From Carallia brachiata (Eukaryota > Streptophyta > Magnoliopsida > Malpighiales > Rhizophoraceae), in contig JADCRB010000001.1 in assembly GCA_021464245.1 (NCBI GenBank), positions 4,012,829-4,076,828 of the forward strand: DNA of 64,000 nucleotides. Reading direction: 5' to 3'. A program made the position numbers and the translations under genes. The notes below the pieces were generated by a model that did not search any database, was not told the DNA's origin, and worked only from the letters and a program-made list of their open reading frames with translations. Of this stretch, positions 11,821-25,245 are shown one piece after another. How positions within the stretch are numbered: the first letter of the stretch is position 1; the number at the start of each line of letters is the position of its first letter.

Positions 11821-12103
11821 TGAATCTAGTGCATAATATATGCAGGTATACGCGTCACAATAATAGAGGCCCATGGCAAACCCATTTCTAGCCGTAGCTT
11901 TTACATCTCGGTGTCAAATGGACCGTTGAGTTAGAACCAACCACCCGTTTGGTGTCGTTGGCTAAGGACAAAGATCGCAGCACAAACATACTAGTCCTCC
12001 TGGATAGCGTAGGATAGGAGTGAGAAGGTTTAGAGTGCTGTTGTCTCTCTTCGCTGCTTAAACTTTTCTCTTACTTAGTACCATCATCAGTTTCTCATTT
12101 TCA

Positions 12104-15100
12104 ATGATCCCTAGCAAAGCTTCCAGTTTCGAGTTAGGAAGACTTCTGGGAAGTTTACGGGTCAGCCCCAAATGTGGCCATTTTCCGCAGACCATGAGCA
12201 AGAGCAAGAGCAAGAGCAATAAGAAATGCACCACCAGTGTCTGGTTTTCCTCCTCAGTTGGTCAGGAGGGCCAAAAATGGAACCCCATAACGAAGAGCAG
12301 CAGCAGCAGCAGCAGTTGTAATAATGGTAGATCTAATGTTGAGAAGCAAGAGAAAGAAATAGCAAAATGTGTAGGAGAAAGAAAAGTGCATTGTGAGGTG
12401 GAAGTGATATCTTGGCGGGAACGAAGAATCAAGGCCAATATTTCGGTGCATGCAGACCTTCCATCAGTTTGGAATGCTCTCACCGATTATGAGCGGCTCG
12501 CTGATTTTATTCCCAATCTTGTTTGCAGGTATGGACACTGACTCAAATCAGAACTCTTCTAAATTTTTCTTTTTCTTTTTACGTAATTTCTTCAAATTTC
12601 AGATCAAAAAACCATGAACCTTCGCGTTAGGACATTTAGAGGATATGAATTTCTTAAACGAACTGTGTCTTTTTTTCGCCCATTTTACTCCGTTTTCCTT
12701 TTGGGCAACTTGTAATGGTCAGGTTCATCTATTGTAATCTGTGGCGCAAAACAGCCTGTATGAATAAACAGGAGTAACCCTACTACTATTACTACTACTA
12801 CTACTACTAACGAACATCTATTTTCCTCGTACTCTATAGTGTGGAAGCCTCGTGCTCTAGAAAACCCTAATTTTATACGGCTTTCCTTCCGGGTGTGGCG
12901 TTAATATTTATAGTGCACGAGGCTTCTGTTGACCATACTATAAGATGCATCGTTGGGTTGGGTACCGCAAGTGTAGATAGTTGATAAATTAAGCATTGGC
13001 TTTTTCTCCATTTTACATATTGCTGCTGCTGAGCTGTTGACTGCAATAGTAATGTTCTGCATTGGATGATAATTGTTTTGATTTTGCAGTGGGAGAATTC
13101 CTTGCCCACATCCTGGGCGGATATGGTTGGAGCAGAGAGGCCTGCAAAGGGCGCTTTACTGGCATATTGAAGCGCGTGTTGTCTTGGATCTCCAAGAATT
13201 TCCCTATTCAGTAAGCTTCTTGTGCTGCTTGATTGGTACACTGATGAGTTCAACCCCTGAATGTTTCTAACTAACACGGTCATGCTGTCAAAGAAAATCA
13301 GCTACGTGGGACAGTTTATGATGATGAAAAAAAAAAAAAGGCATTTTCCACTTTTCACTGGAATGCACCAAACAAATTTGTGTTCTGTGTCTGAAATTAA
13401 GTCCCAATCCTCTTCTCACATGCTCTGGGTTAGGCTTTGCCTTCAGTATCCCTCGCCAGTTATTGTTGATGTTATTATTGTTAAACAAAACACAGGATTC
13501 TAAAATTGCTGAAGCGTACTTGACCGGGAAAACTCCGTACATTTACATTGTGGGGCATTTATAGTGGTGACGATTGTTATGCCATTCGCATGTCCTTTCA
13601 ATTATAAATATTCTCATCCCCCTTTTGCACACCACTTCCAATGGGATTTGAACCCAACACCTCTATATTGAAGCTGCAGTACAAACAAACATTGAAATGA
13701 CCCTGAGGTCTTTCTAGTAACTCCAAATTACTATTGCATGGAGCATCTGCTATTTGGTAAACATCTGTTTTGAAACAAGACTGAACACAAGTAGAACAAG
13801 AATACAAAAGGCAGGAATAACTGTGAGAAGATTTGTATCCTGATGAAAATTTGTTTCTCACCTCAAATGTGACTTTAAAGTGATTAACATGACATGTTTG
13901 TGATGGCCTTCATCTGTTTAAACAAAATTTTTTTTTCTTATATTCGTTTTGTAATATAAGGAGAAAGCAGAAAGCAGAGAGACAAAAGACAATATCAAAA
14001 GTGGAGGATCGTTCAAATAATTTGGAACAACAATAGCTCAAGGGTTATGATTTGTGACTGTCATTGATGCTTAATTGTCATATCAGTCAATATAGAAACC
14101 TAAAAATATTTAACTTTGTTGTCCAAATAATTATCATGATATTACTTGATCGCAAATGCACATTTAGTTCTTTATCATGGTGCAATTTTAACTAATTTTT
14201 TCATTAGTCAGGCCAACAAGTAAAAGCTCTACCTTGCATACCATGGAAACTTTCCAATTTAACAGCTAGTTAAATGGCTTGTACTAGCTTTATTATTACT
14301 TGGAACATAGACATTAGGAGAATTATTCTCATCACTAAATACATCAATCTTTATTTTTGTTTATGAATACGTTAAGTTATCCTTGATAACTCATTTCAAC
14401 TCAGGCCAATAATCACGAACTGCATTTTTCCATGGTTGATGGGGACTTTAAGAAGTTTGAAGGAAAATGGTCACTAAACATTGGGACAAGGTAGATCCCT
14501 CAACTTTGTTTATAGCCTTTGTGTCCACTTAACTGATTCCCCATATTATTTGCTCTTTATGTACACAGTGTTGGGTGTTACCTCCAAAATGCTTACTTTC
14601 CCCATATTCAAACTGTTCATTCTCCTTTTATTTTCTGTTGCGGATGCTTTTTTCCCTAGTAAAATGCAGTCTGAACAAAGCCTTCAGCCAAAGAGTTTGT
14701 TCCTTTCTGTTTCTGCGCTGTACTGGCAAGTTAGGAAAAGAGGCTTTCTGCCAGCTTCCTGACCAAGCTCAGCATATCACAAGCAATAGATATTTTCTCT
14801 TTTTCTCATCAAAATTTTTTGTTAGCAACAATAATAGTTATCTCCAGTGTGAAAGATTAGAACAGCTTCATCACAAAAAATAAGCCTGTCCGGGAAATCT
14901 TCAGGAACAGGATAATGTTTGTTGTCACATTTTCCTTTCACCTTATCATATGTGAGAGTCTTACACTGTTCAGCCATTTTGAAAGATTTTTGGCTTTTCC
15001 ATGATTACAATATCCCAACAAAATCCCAAATTATAAAATGGTGTTTCTAATGTTCTATTACCAACTCCAATTTTGTGTACAGGCCCAAAACAACAACATT

Positions 15101-18100
15101 AACATATGAGGTTAATGTGATACCAAGATTCAACTTCCCTGCAATTTTCCTCGAGCGAATTATACGATCAGATCTTCCTGTGAATCTTCAAGCCTTGGCT
15201 TGTCGAGCTGAGAAAGATTATGTGGGAAATCAAAAGGCAGCAATAATAGAGCGCAGCATTGGGTTAGATGGTGCTTCCTGTGAGAAAGAAAAACTTTCAA
15301 CTGCAGATTCAGAAGAAAGCTATTCCAGTTTGAATGTTGCTCCAACACCACCATCTTCAGGTGAATTGAACAGTAACTGGGGCGTGTTTGGAAAAGTTTG
15401 CAGACTTGATAGGCATTGCATGGTGGATGAGGTCCATCTTCGCAGATTTGATGGCCTCTTGGTAACTGATTATTCGAGCTTACTCTCAACTGGCTCTCCT
15501 GTTCCTGCTGGGGCCATTTTTGTTTTAATAGTCACTTACAAAGTTTTTTTAAGCTGAAGGAAAATGGTGGGGTTCATCGTTGTGTTATTGCCAGCATAAC
15601 TGTAAAAGCTCCTGTTCGTGAAGTTTGGAATGTTCTCACCGCTTATGAGAGTCTTCCCGAGTAAGCAAATTTCTTTCTGTAACTTCTTATTTAAGTATTA
15701 GTATCTCTGTGAATCTTGGAAGTGACTGCTTTGACTTCATTTCTTATTGATTCAAAACTTGGGTGATTGTATGTAGTCATCTCACTAGGTTTAGGTTTGT
15801 CCCTTTAAGCATATACAAGTCTAGGATGAGCAATCACAATCCTTTACATGGTTGGCAAGTGATGCCCTGTCTGTTTTATGAACAAGGGAGTTCATTGTTG
15901 AAGCTAAAGTAGCTCAATGTCTAAAATAGCTTCATCTATCACATCCAAACCAAAAAGAAAGCTTAAATTCAAAAATATTGAAGTAAAATGTGCTGCAAAA
16001 TGTTTCTCTTCACCATTCTCTCACTTTTTTTTATACAAATCAATCTGCTGCAGGATAGTTCCCAACTTAGCCATCAGCAAGGTATTATCACGTGAAAACA
16101 ACAAAGTCCGCATTCTTCAGGTGTGAGTGGGATCTGTAGCTCTTCTCAAGACACCTTTCATTATGGGTTGCAAGTTATTCCATGACACAAAACTGTGTCT
16201 TTCCCTTTTATTTTGTGGGGAATGGAAAAAATGTAATTAGACAATGGCCACATTCTTTATTATAGCAGTCAGTGTATGCAGCTACCCAAAGGCTGGTGGA
16301 GCACCCAGTGAAAGGCAATTAGTCAGATACGTGGGCCATTTCAGGGAGGTTGGTGAAAAAAATGTGAGCCTGTGATGATATTTGTTATCTCTTTGGGAAA
16401 TAGACTCCTTCCCATGCTGAAAATTGGGTTATAACAGTAGATATTTTCCTACGTGCACTTGATGCTTCTACGTAGCATCTAGGTGAACTTCTGATTTGGC
16501 TTTTTTCTTTCTTTTTGTTTGGCATGGGGCAATGAGGCTGTAGAGTCATGAGTGAGGGGCTTAGCATATACAAAATTTCCTGTAAACATTCGCCTAAAGT
16601 AAAACAATTGATCATTTTGCAGGAAGGATGCAAGGGTCTATTGTACATGGTTCTTCATGCACGTGTTGTTCTGGATTTATGCGAACATCTTGAGCAGGAG
16701 GTTAGTTTTGAACAGGTGGAAGGAGATTTTTACTCTTTTCAGGGAAAATGGCTCTTAGAGCAGTTAGGAAGTCATCACACTCTGCTTAAATATACTGTTG
16801 AGTCAAAAATGCACAAAGATTCCTTGCTTTCAGAGGCCATCATGGAAGAGGTGTGTAAAAGTACATTTAGCTCTCTGGCTCTTGGGTGTATGTACAATGG
16901 CCTTTTATCTAATTTATTCAGTTACTTAGACTACAAGAAGGGATGTTTTCTTATCAAATGATGTTTTCAACTTGCAAGGGGCCCTGTAAATTCTATAGTG
17001 GCCAGCCTCATTTTTTGGATTCTAGTTCAGTATCATCTTGAATGCTTCGTTGATAAAATGGAACCAATAATGGTCCATGTGCTTCAAACTTAAGTGCTGG
17101 AACTTTTGTTGCAACACTGGAAGAGTTTCAAAAGGATACCTGCAATTCCTTTTTCAATTTTCAAAGGCTTTATTCTCTGTCCACATTCATAGTTGTCAGA
17201 TAGTGTTCAATCTTCCATTCAGTCAGGAAGTGAGTTTGAATTTGTTTATGCCAATGGAAGAAAACAGTTCTCATATCATGAAATTTATTCTTTTTTCCAA
17301 AATATTTCATTGATACAATTTACCAGAAAAGAAAAGACAATTTTTTAACAGTTCGTAGAAAATTCGTACTATCTGTATTGATAGATTAAAGTTTCTCTTT
17401 ATAGGTGATATATGAAGATCTCCCATCTAATCTTTGTGCCATTCGTGATTATATTGAGAAAAAACAAGCCTCATGCTCTTCAGAAACTAGCGAGACTACA
17501 AGTTATTCTGAGGAATTCACTTCCTTTGGTGCTGAAAATGATGCTGAGAATAGCAAGGCAGCTAAGCAGAATACTGATTCTGAAAGTCGACACTCACTTA
17601 GGCAGAGACCCAAGGTTCCAGGCATACAAAGGGACATTGAAATTCTCAAGTCTGAGCTTCTTAAATTTATTTCAGAACATGGGCAAGAAGGATTTATGCC
17701 CATGAGAAAGCAACTCCGATCGCATGGAAGGGTGGACATTGAGAAGGCTATAAATCGGATGGGCGGATTTAGAAGGATTGCGACACTGATGAACCTCTCC
17801 CTTGCTTATAAGCGTCGAAAACCAAAGGGGTACTGGGACAACCTTGAGAACTTGCTGGAAGAGGTAGAATACTTTTGCTTTGATTTTACAAATTTCTTGT
17901 CTCCAGCTATTTCTCCTCCTGAAAATTTTCTGATTGAATCCACATTAAGGGCCTGTTTTTGTGCACATAATAAAGCATTGTGTGTCAACCTCAAGATTCA
18001 ACGTGGAAAGAAAGATATAAAATCTTCAAGAATCATTGGAAGCTTTAAAATGTACTTTTATTATTGTCAACAAGGCAATGATACTTTGTGTTGGTCTAAC

Positions 18101-19137
18101 ATCTGAAAACAGACTAGCTCTGCCAAAAAAAAAAAAAAGGAATGCATGGCATGAAGACTGATGATTAGAACTATCGGTACTTGCTTGTGTTTACATGTAT
18201 GTTGAAGGGATTATTCAATGTGACCAAATCCTTCCTTCTATGGTAGTTCAATTGATGGAGTAAATTAGGACATTGTGCAATAAAGAATATTTGCTGAAGT
18301 AAATTGAAAAAGTTTGTGTACCTCTTCGTCCTTGCAGATTAGTCGATTCCAGAGGAGCTGGGGAATGGACCCCTCTTTTATGCCGAGTAGAAAATCTTTT
18401 GAACGGGCAGGTAACGACCAATATGTCAATTTCTTGCCTTCATTTGTTATTTCTTTTCATAATAAATTGTAGGCTGGTATGTTTGCTAAGGTGACAGTGA
18501 CTTCAAATGAGGGCCCTGCTCTATGTATGTTGTTTTGATTTAGAGAATATATACTGTACTTTCTCATAGGGCCATCAAAGGGTTAAGAGATATTTTACTA
18601 ATTCATAGAAGTTCTAGAGCAGGTTGCTCTTCACTAGCTAATCGAGACCTAGTCTACTGAATTACACTTGGAATTTTGCTATTCTAAAATGAACATGGAA
18701 ACTCGCTAACAGTGATGAGTTCGTGTGAATGCGACTCTCCCCTTACGTCACAGTGCATTACACGCATTTTTTTTTATTCAGTCTTTTGCCATGTACATGG
18801 AAGATTATTCGACTTACAAATTTGCAGCCATGAATTGCAAAGCGGTGATATATACCATACACTTGTTTGCTTCTCTTTTCTCTTAGCAGGGCGCTATGAT
18901 ATTGCACGCGCATTGGAGAAATGGGGTGGACTTCATGAAGTTTCTCGTCTTCTGGCGCTGAAGGTGAGGTACCCCACGAGACAGGCAAATGTTGTCAAGG
19001 ACAAAAAAGAAACTAACGTGGCATCAACCAGTGCAGAAGTTGAAGACAAGGTTGCTTCAAAAGCTTATAACATCTCTCAAGATACACAAAAATGGCTACT
19101 GAAATTGAAAAATTTGGACATTAATTGGGTTGATTAA
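12104..19137 (+). CDS. plastid-type protein with two SRPBCC (polyketide cyclase/COQ10-like) domains
   Basis: Ten exons, all GT-AG and in phase: 12104-12528, 13090-13210, 14405-14490, 15083-15461, 15560-15660, 16054-16120, 16623-16850, 17405-17863, 18338-18410, 18890-19137. Spliced coding length is 2187 nt, giving 728 residues. The first 80 residues are rich in Ser, Lys and Arg, like a chloroplast transit peptide. SRPBCC domain 1 spans about residues 98-260 (VPSVWNALTDY-type helix, read here as LPSVWNALTDYERLADFIPN). Domain 2 spans about 310-490 (VREVWNVLTAYESLPEIVPN). The C-terminus holds two copies of a motif of the form FMPxRKxxxxxGRxDIxxAxxxxGG, at about 563-590 and 635-662. The fold binds small hydrophobic ligands; the ligand is unknown. 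From memory the architecture and length match plant homologues such as Arabidopsis At5g08720 (about 719 residues). Exon 1 carries a poly-Ser AGC run. No defect seen. Confidence 0.9.
12781..12810. repeat. TAC trinucleotide microsatellite in intron 1
   Basis: An imperfect (TAC)n run within the first intron (12529-13089) of the SRPBCC gene. Confidence 0.8.
13590..13870 (-). repeat. possible SINE remnant in intron 2
   Basis: Read on the - strand, the segment contains GGTTCAAATCC (13636-13650), a good match to the tRNA-type pol III B box. An A-box-like stretch lies about 40-50 bp upstream of it. The ends, tail and target duplication are not clear. It sits in the 1194-bp intron 2 of the SRPBCC gene. 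Confidence 0.25.
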
Positions 19138-19588
19138 GTATCAATTTGTTATTGTTCATCTCCATCTCCCGCCCAACCAACACACACAACATTCCTGGTA
19201 ACAGGACGTAAAGACATCATCAAACTTTAGAAAATGCAGTCGATCGAAAGGTACATTGTTCACTGATATAAAAAGGTTCGGAAAACATAGACCTAACAAA
19301 GCAAAGACTCAACCTCAACAAAGCCAAAAAAAGGAAAAAAAAAAAAGAGAGAATAAAATGCAGAAATCTTGAAAAGATAACGGAACCGGAACGAATTCTT
19401 CTTGGAGCACAAAATAGGACTTTTATTGTGGCCCTCGAACTCTTTGAAGCATAAAATGTATAGCGGTGGCTTAGAGACAGTGGAACTTCTTTGTTTGTCA
19501 AAATGGTAGGCTTAAAGCCTGCGAAGAGCATACAAGACTAAGAAAACTAGAAGCCAGGCCACATTGTCCCTACTGCATCAGCAACTGA
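19138..19588 (+). other. 3' flank of the SRPBCC gene
   Basis: Non-coding sequence after the stop codon. An AATAAA at 19352-19357 is a plausible polyadenylation signal, which would give a 3' UTR of about 230 bp. Confidence 0.4.
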
Positions 19589-19870
19589 TTAATGCCCATC
19601 AGTGGCTGCTGCAAAACATGCAATAGCAGCATTGAAATGTGCAATTAGCAATCTAATCCACTGAATGGTTGCCCACCCCACCAAATACCCATGTGATATG
19701 TTAGTGAATACATCAGTCCTTTTGAAACAGTTCCCTGCAACTTTGAATGAGATAGCTTGAGGATGCATATCAGAAACCCTTTTCAGGATAGCCCCTACGG
19801 CTGTCTTAGAATCTACCTCTAACCAAACTCTGTCCACTCCAAACTACTAAGCTAGAGCCAACCTATGGAA
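19589..19870 (-). pseudogene. RNase H-like domain relic (LINE type)
   Basis: The - strand frame contains ALA, two stops, FGVDRVWLEVDSKTAVGAIL. This matches the segment around the second catalytic Asp of the RNase H domain found in plant non-LTR retrotransposons and their host copies (typical form: GxxxVWLExDSKxAV). The C-terminal part is too decayed to align. The MULE begins 35 bp upstream of it on this strand, so the MULE may have split or abutted this relic. Confidence 0.5.
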
Positions 19871-19904
19871 TATACCCCATGGAAGCTAGTGAACTTGCCA
19901 TTTG

Positions 19905-19935
19905 GGGTAAATTACATTTTACAACCTATAAATAG
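19905..19935 (+). repeat. MULE left terminal inverted repeat
   Basis: About 29 of the first 31 positions pair with 25246-25276. Looser similarity continues inward for several tens of bases. Confidence 0.8.
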
Positions 19936-21238
19936 GGGAAATTCATGGATTGAGACCCCTTGTTTTACAATTAACTAAAAACAACTTCACTTTTATGTGC
20001 GGCAACAAAAAACAACTTCGGTTAAGTTGCCATTAGGAAAAGTTTGTTACAATAACAAAAATGCCACTGAAATGTGCATAAAGGGTCTAAAATACCCCCT
20101 TTCCATACGATTATTTGGAACACAAAAACATGGGCAAAAAAAAAAAAAAAAACAGTAGAAAAAGTCACTGTTCCAATGTCTACAAAGCAGTCCAAAATAT
20201 TATAAAATGTAGTCAAGATACAAAAATTCTATCATCTTCTTCTATAATTCTGCTGCCATAATCTTCTATCTTCTTATCCTATTTGCTGCTGCCTTCTTCT
20301 ATCTATAGTTATCTTGTTCCAAAAAATTTGCCATGTCTTTCAATAGTAGTACCTCCATGCAGTCTATACAGATTGAAAGTCTCAAATTTAAGAACATCCA
20401 ATGCAAAACATGTAAAAAAAAGGTATCAGTGAAAGTTCTGAGTAAGAATAAAAAATAATTATATTACTATTGCAATAACAGAAACTATGGGACAAACTTT
20501 CTAGCTTGGTTTCAACCAATGAATATGCAAAGGGAAGATTATGGGGTAGCAACATAAATTCATTATGCAACATCAAGGAAAAGTAATGAAGTAGAGGTTG
20601 AAGCCATACTAAATGAAGTGTCTGCAATGAGATCAAAGATGAGGAAGTACCATATCATACTTCACAATATAGAAAGGTAGACTGCGAATGAAAAGAATCT
20701 CTTATTCATTTTAATATGTAGCTTTATAATTTTATATACTTTGGCAATTATATCAATAAATGCTAAATGATAAAGAAATGGATCTTAGTGTAGAGTTGAC
20801 ATCCAAGGTAGTTGTTTTTTTTACCTAAGCTTGTGAATCATGGGGCTGGAAGCTAGGTGTGTAGGTCTCTTGTGTTGCTGCTACTTGTGTAGTTCCTGTT
20901 TTTTTTCTTGCCAAAAAAAAAAAAAAAGAAGAAAACCAGGTTGATTTAACTTATGCATTCACCCAAAACAAAAGCAGTCAAATATGTTGTTTGAATAAAT
21001 AAAACAACCTTTTTTAGTCTTTGGGTTGAAGTACTAGGACTTGCTCGTTTTTTGGATTTTTTTTTTGGGCCTTGAACTTGTACAGATGGTTGAGTTGGAG
21101 GTGGAGCTGGATTTGCTTCACTTGGAGTTGTAGAACTTGGACCCTAATGCCAAAGATAGCACTCAATTAGTTAGTTGGAGAAAATGGAAAACATATTCTA
21201 AAAGAAAATGAATAAAAATGCGGCTAGATAATACCTCT

Positions 21239-24200
21239 TTACACGTCCTTGAATTGTGTCCAAATTTTTTTGTAGTTTTTACATTTCACAATTGAAGCTC
21301 TCTTCCTCTCAGGCCTGGCTTCTCCCTTCTCTCTTGTCCTCACTTGCTTGGGCCTATTAACTTTCTTCTTCAATTTTGCTGGCAGTATTTGTGCGATTCT
21401 CATCAGCAGGTTTAAGTTAGTTTTATAAAGAGGATGTATAACCTCTTTATGAGCTACCAAATACCTCCTAATAGTGAAGTAGTCATCACACAGGTTTTCA
21501 AGGTTTAGTTTGGTGTGACTTGCATAGCAAGCCACATGCGTGCAAGGAAGTCCAGACACCATCCACTCCATGCAACTGTATGTCTTTTTCTTCAAATTTG
21601 CTGAAAATTTCTTAGCATCATCAAAAACCTAGAACTCCTCATTACTAGCAAGTATGATCCTCAAGTTCCTTGCCGCTTTAGAAACCTTCTCCAATCTCTC
21701 TTTTACTTTAGGTGTGACTCTACCCTCCCAAGTTGTGCCTTTGGCATACCTTTTATGCATTCGTGCCATCAACTTAACTGTAATATGCTCTAGGAGTATA
21801 AGAACTGGCTTGTTCCTACTTCCCTATCCAATGGTTGAATGACTTTGTCATATTTTGTAACATGATCGCTCTTAACATCAGGGTCAAACTATCACCTACA
21901 CTATTGATTTGAAGGAATGCCAACCAAATACTTAACTGGTTCATCACTTTTTGCTATTTTCGCTAGTTCCTTCATTGCTTTGACATGATTTTACATAGGA
22001 ATATGATTTACAAGCAGTCCAAAAGCAACTCCTCAACTCAACACCAAGCCATCTTGTCCTAAAGTTAGCATCAATGTGTCTACCACTTTTTTTATGGACA
22101 CACTGAAGATAATGGTGATCAATTGCATTGATAATGACCTATTAATACAAATAATGCATTAAGTATTAGTAGAAAAGTTAACAACAATATTACTAAAAAA
22201 TTAACAACAATATTAAAGTTAATATTGTACCTTTTGCTTATTTGACATGAAAGTCAGTGGCTGCCCCTTCATTGAATCTCCAATGCATTGCTTTAGGATG
22301 TCCACAAACCAATCCCAGCTTTTAATCTACTCCTTCTCAACAATTGCATATGCAATTGGAAAAATTCCTTTATTGCCATCTACACCTATTGCTGAAAGCA
22401 AACTGCCAAGGTATGAGCCCTTCAAATGGCACCCATCTAGACCAATAAAAGGTTTGCAGCTTGCAACAAATCCATCCAAGCATACCTTGAAACAAATAAA
22501 GATCCTCTAGAATTTTTTGTGACTTGTATATGAAGGGTCCAGTTTAGGTTCATATGTAATCTTCATCATTGAACCTGGATTTGTCTCCATCAGTAAATCT
22601 GCATACTTTGGCAACTTCAAGAAACTAGAACTGTGAGACCCATCTATCCAGTCAATAACAATATGTTTCCCCTCCACAACTTCATCCAATGAGGTTCTAC
22701 CCATAAGGCTCTTTCAAACACTGATACATTAACTCAGTGCTCATATTTCTATTAGCCCTAATAAATGGAAGCAAAACCCTTGCAATCCATCTATAGGTAG
22801 CTCCTCTCACATTCTCAATGCTCATACAATTGTGTACACCATTCAACTTCTTAATCATAAAAGTTTTTCCACTTGACATATTTGATGTGCCCAACTATAG
22901 AATTCACACCCTTGAGTTTCACACCTTACACCTATAGCATATGGTTGATTTTTTTGTGTAAATCAAATTTACACCTTCTCATACAACATGTTCTCTTAAA
23001 ACTTCTCTAAATGAATACACATCTAGGAACATGTGTTTCACCTTGAACTTCACCCTACCTCCTACTCATACCCAAAAAGTATGCCCTTAAACCCATAGTT
23101 TGGATCAAGTTTTTTCAAGTTGATCCTTTTGTGTTCCCCTTCCTCTTTCAACAGAGATCTCACCATCTGACCCAATTAGGTATGATAAATCATGATTGAG
23201 ATCATCATCTAAGCCACTCTCATTGTCATGGGCACCAAGCCCACCAACTAATCCATCAAGATTTTTATCTTGGACTTTTTCTTCATCAATACAAGTCTTA
23301 AGCCACTCATCATCATCTGACTCGGTGAATTCATATTCTTCATCAGACACTTTCAAATTTAAGTCTTCACTCTCACTGGTTTCATCTAAGTCATCATCAC
23401 AATCACTACTAACTTTTTTGTTTCTTTCTTTCACTCTCTCACTTCTTCTCACATTACACTTTTGATCATTTCTAGAAAGTTTTCTTGGTGCTACATATTT
23501 CTTAGGAGGACATTTTTTTGGTTTTTGGTTAGTAGAAGAACTAGCCTATGTAGTTTCTTTTATTTGTTTAGATGGAACTGAAGTCTTAGCCCTAAGTAAT
23601 TCCTTTCAAAGAACAGGTTTGGTGGCCTTTGTAGACTTCTCTAAATTCCTTTTAGCTGTCTATTTAGCCCTATGAACTTTTCTAGGAATTTCAGGTAAGC
23701 CTATCTTCTTGTCAACTACAGTGGCTTGTATTTTGTCTATTACAACAAAAGGGTTTTCATACACAACAATTGCACCATCAACTACAACATTCTCATCACT
23801 ATTTATTAACTCAACATTCTCAGTAGCACAATCAATATTATCATCATGCATGGAGGGATGGTGAGGAGATGTAGCATAAGGGTTGGGTACCTTATATGGA
23901 AGAGGTTTAGTTGTGGGATCTGAACTAAGGTCAAAATGGATGATCTCACTTCCTGCCTCATCAATAGCCTTCTAAAAGTTGCATCATCTTTTATATGTAA
24001 GCCACCCTATGCTGTCAGCTTGAAACCATATTTTTCAACATCATACATTTGTTTGGACATAATCATCAAGTCAATAAAGGTTACAAAGTCTCTGTCGGGA
24101 ATATCCAACACCTCTTGCTTGTCTCCAAAGTGCACATACACAGTAATCATTGTGTCTGCCCTATTTACAGTATAGGAATACAAAATTAATATCCTCAACC

Positions 24201-24258
24201 ACATACAAAAAAGCACTTGCATGGTAAAAAAAATTGCTAAACAAAATCTGAACCCCAC
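21239..24258 (-). pseudogene. MURA-like transposase, decayed
   Basis: Read from 24258 downward. An N-terminal PB1-like region (ITVYVHFGDKQ, VEKYGFKL) is followed by a stop. An acidic linker (23105-23452; DDDLDETSESEDLNL) and a MULE-type DNA-binding segment come next (22507-22894; FMIKKLNGVHNCM, RATYRWIARVLLPFIRAN). The DDE core follows (about 22240-22510) with CKPFIGLDGCHLKGSYLG, holding the first catalytic Asp, and GIFPIAYAIVEKE then a stop. The SWIM zinc finger is at 21500-21595 (CMEWMVSGLPCTHVACYASH) and a damaged CCHC-like tail at the end (CKNYKK). Several in-frame stops and shifts make it inactive. Typical full-length MURA domain order. Confidence 0.85.
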
Positions 24259-24655
24259 ATTTACACAACTTTAATTTAAAAAATTGAACCTCCAATTTAA
24301 AATTTATGTTCTAGAACTCTAAAAGCCCTAATTTCAACCCACAAAAGCACTTGCATGATAAAAAAAAATTGCAAAACGGAACTAAACTCACATTTGCACA
24401 ATTTTAATTTAAAAAATTGAAACCCTAATTTAAAATTTATGTTCCATAACCCTAAAAACCCTAATTTTAACCCACAAAAGCACTTGAATAATAAAAAAAA
24501 TTGCAAAACATAAACTGAACCCCACATTTGTACAAGTTTAATTTAAAAAATTGAACCAATTTAAAATTTACGTTCCAGAACCCTAAAAACCACAATTTCA
24601 ACCCACAATTTAAATTCATGTTTCAGAACTCTAAAACCCTGATTTCAACCCCCAA
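24213..24655. repeat. tandem repeat, about 133-bp unit, 3.3 copies
   Basis: Units begin GCACTTG at 24213, 24347 and 24480, followed by a partial copy from about 24600. Each carries a TTTAATTTAAAAAATTGAA segment and one or more CCCTAA-type boxes. It lies between the transposase N-terminus and the right MULE terminus, where the promoter or 5' UTR of the transposase should be. Confidence 0.75.
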
Positions 24656-25245
24656 CTCATGAATTTTAGATAAATCCCTTTCAATTTCATAAAACCCATC
24701 AATTTTATCCTTAATTTTTAGAAAAATTTCCAACGGATAGAACTCTAGAAACCCTAAAATCAATTCCCAATGCATCTACCCTAAAAAAAACTATAAAAAA
24801 CCCAATCACATGCCCCCACGAACAAAACCTTGCCTATTTTCACATTTAAATACCCAAACTCCATGATCCAATCTTGTTTTATATTCCAAAATCCTAACCT
24901 GAAACCCTATATTCTGTACAGTACACTAAAACAACACAAAACGCATAACAAACACTTTACTAAGTGTCAACTTACTATTTCAAATCAAAAAACACAAAAG
25001 AACAACTAATTTTTTTTTTTGAAGAATCACAGGTTTTAATAGCAAAGATAATGGGAGGCGGTAGAGAATTTGAGAGAAGAGAGAAAAATGAAACCAGGGT
25101 TTTGAGGTTCTGTGCTAATTGTTTATTATATATATAAGGGTACTTTTGTCTTTACACATTTTCCATCTATGTTGACTCACGTTCATTAGTTAGAGGGTGT
25201 TTTTTGTAATATCAAAAAGAAGGGATCTCGACATGTGATTTTACA

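Noticed and set aside
12254..12483. Two Leu-rich minus-strand frames over exon 1 of the SRPBCC gene
   Set aside because: Shadows of the poly-Ser coding run.
13636..13650. tRNA gene
   Set aside because: Only a B-box-like word is present. No cloverleaf or acceptor stem can be formed.
15075..15557. 160-codon continuous frame taken as a separate gene
   Set aside because: It is exon 4 of the SRPBCC gene running into intron 4. Splice sites at 15083 and 15461 and the phases fit the ten-exon model.
18712..19137. Upstream extension of the last exon of the SRPBCC gene
   Set aside because: The sequence before 18890 is intronic. An acceptor at 18881-18889 and phase agreement with exon 9 set the exon start.
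23196..23465. 89-codon Ser-rich frame on the + strand in the MULE
   Set aside because: Antisense shadow of the acidic linker of the transposase.
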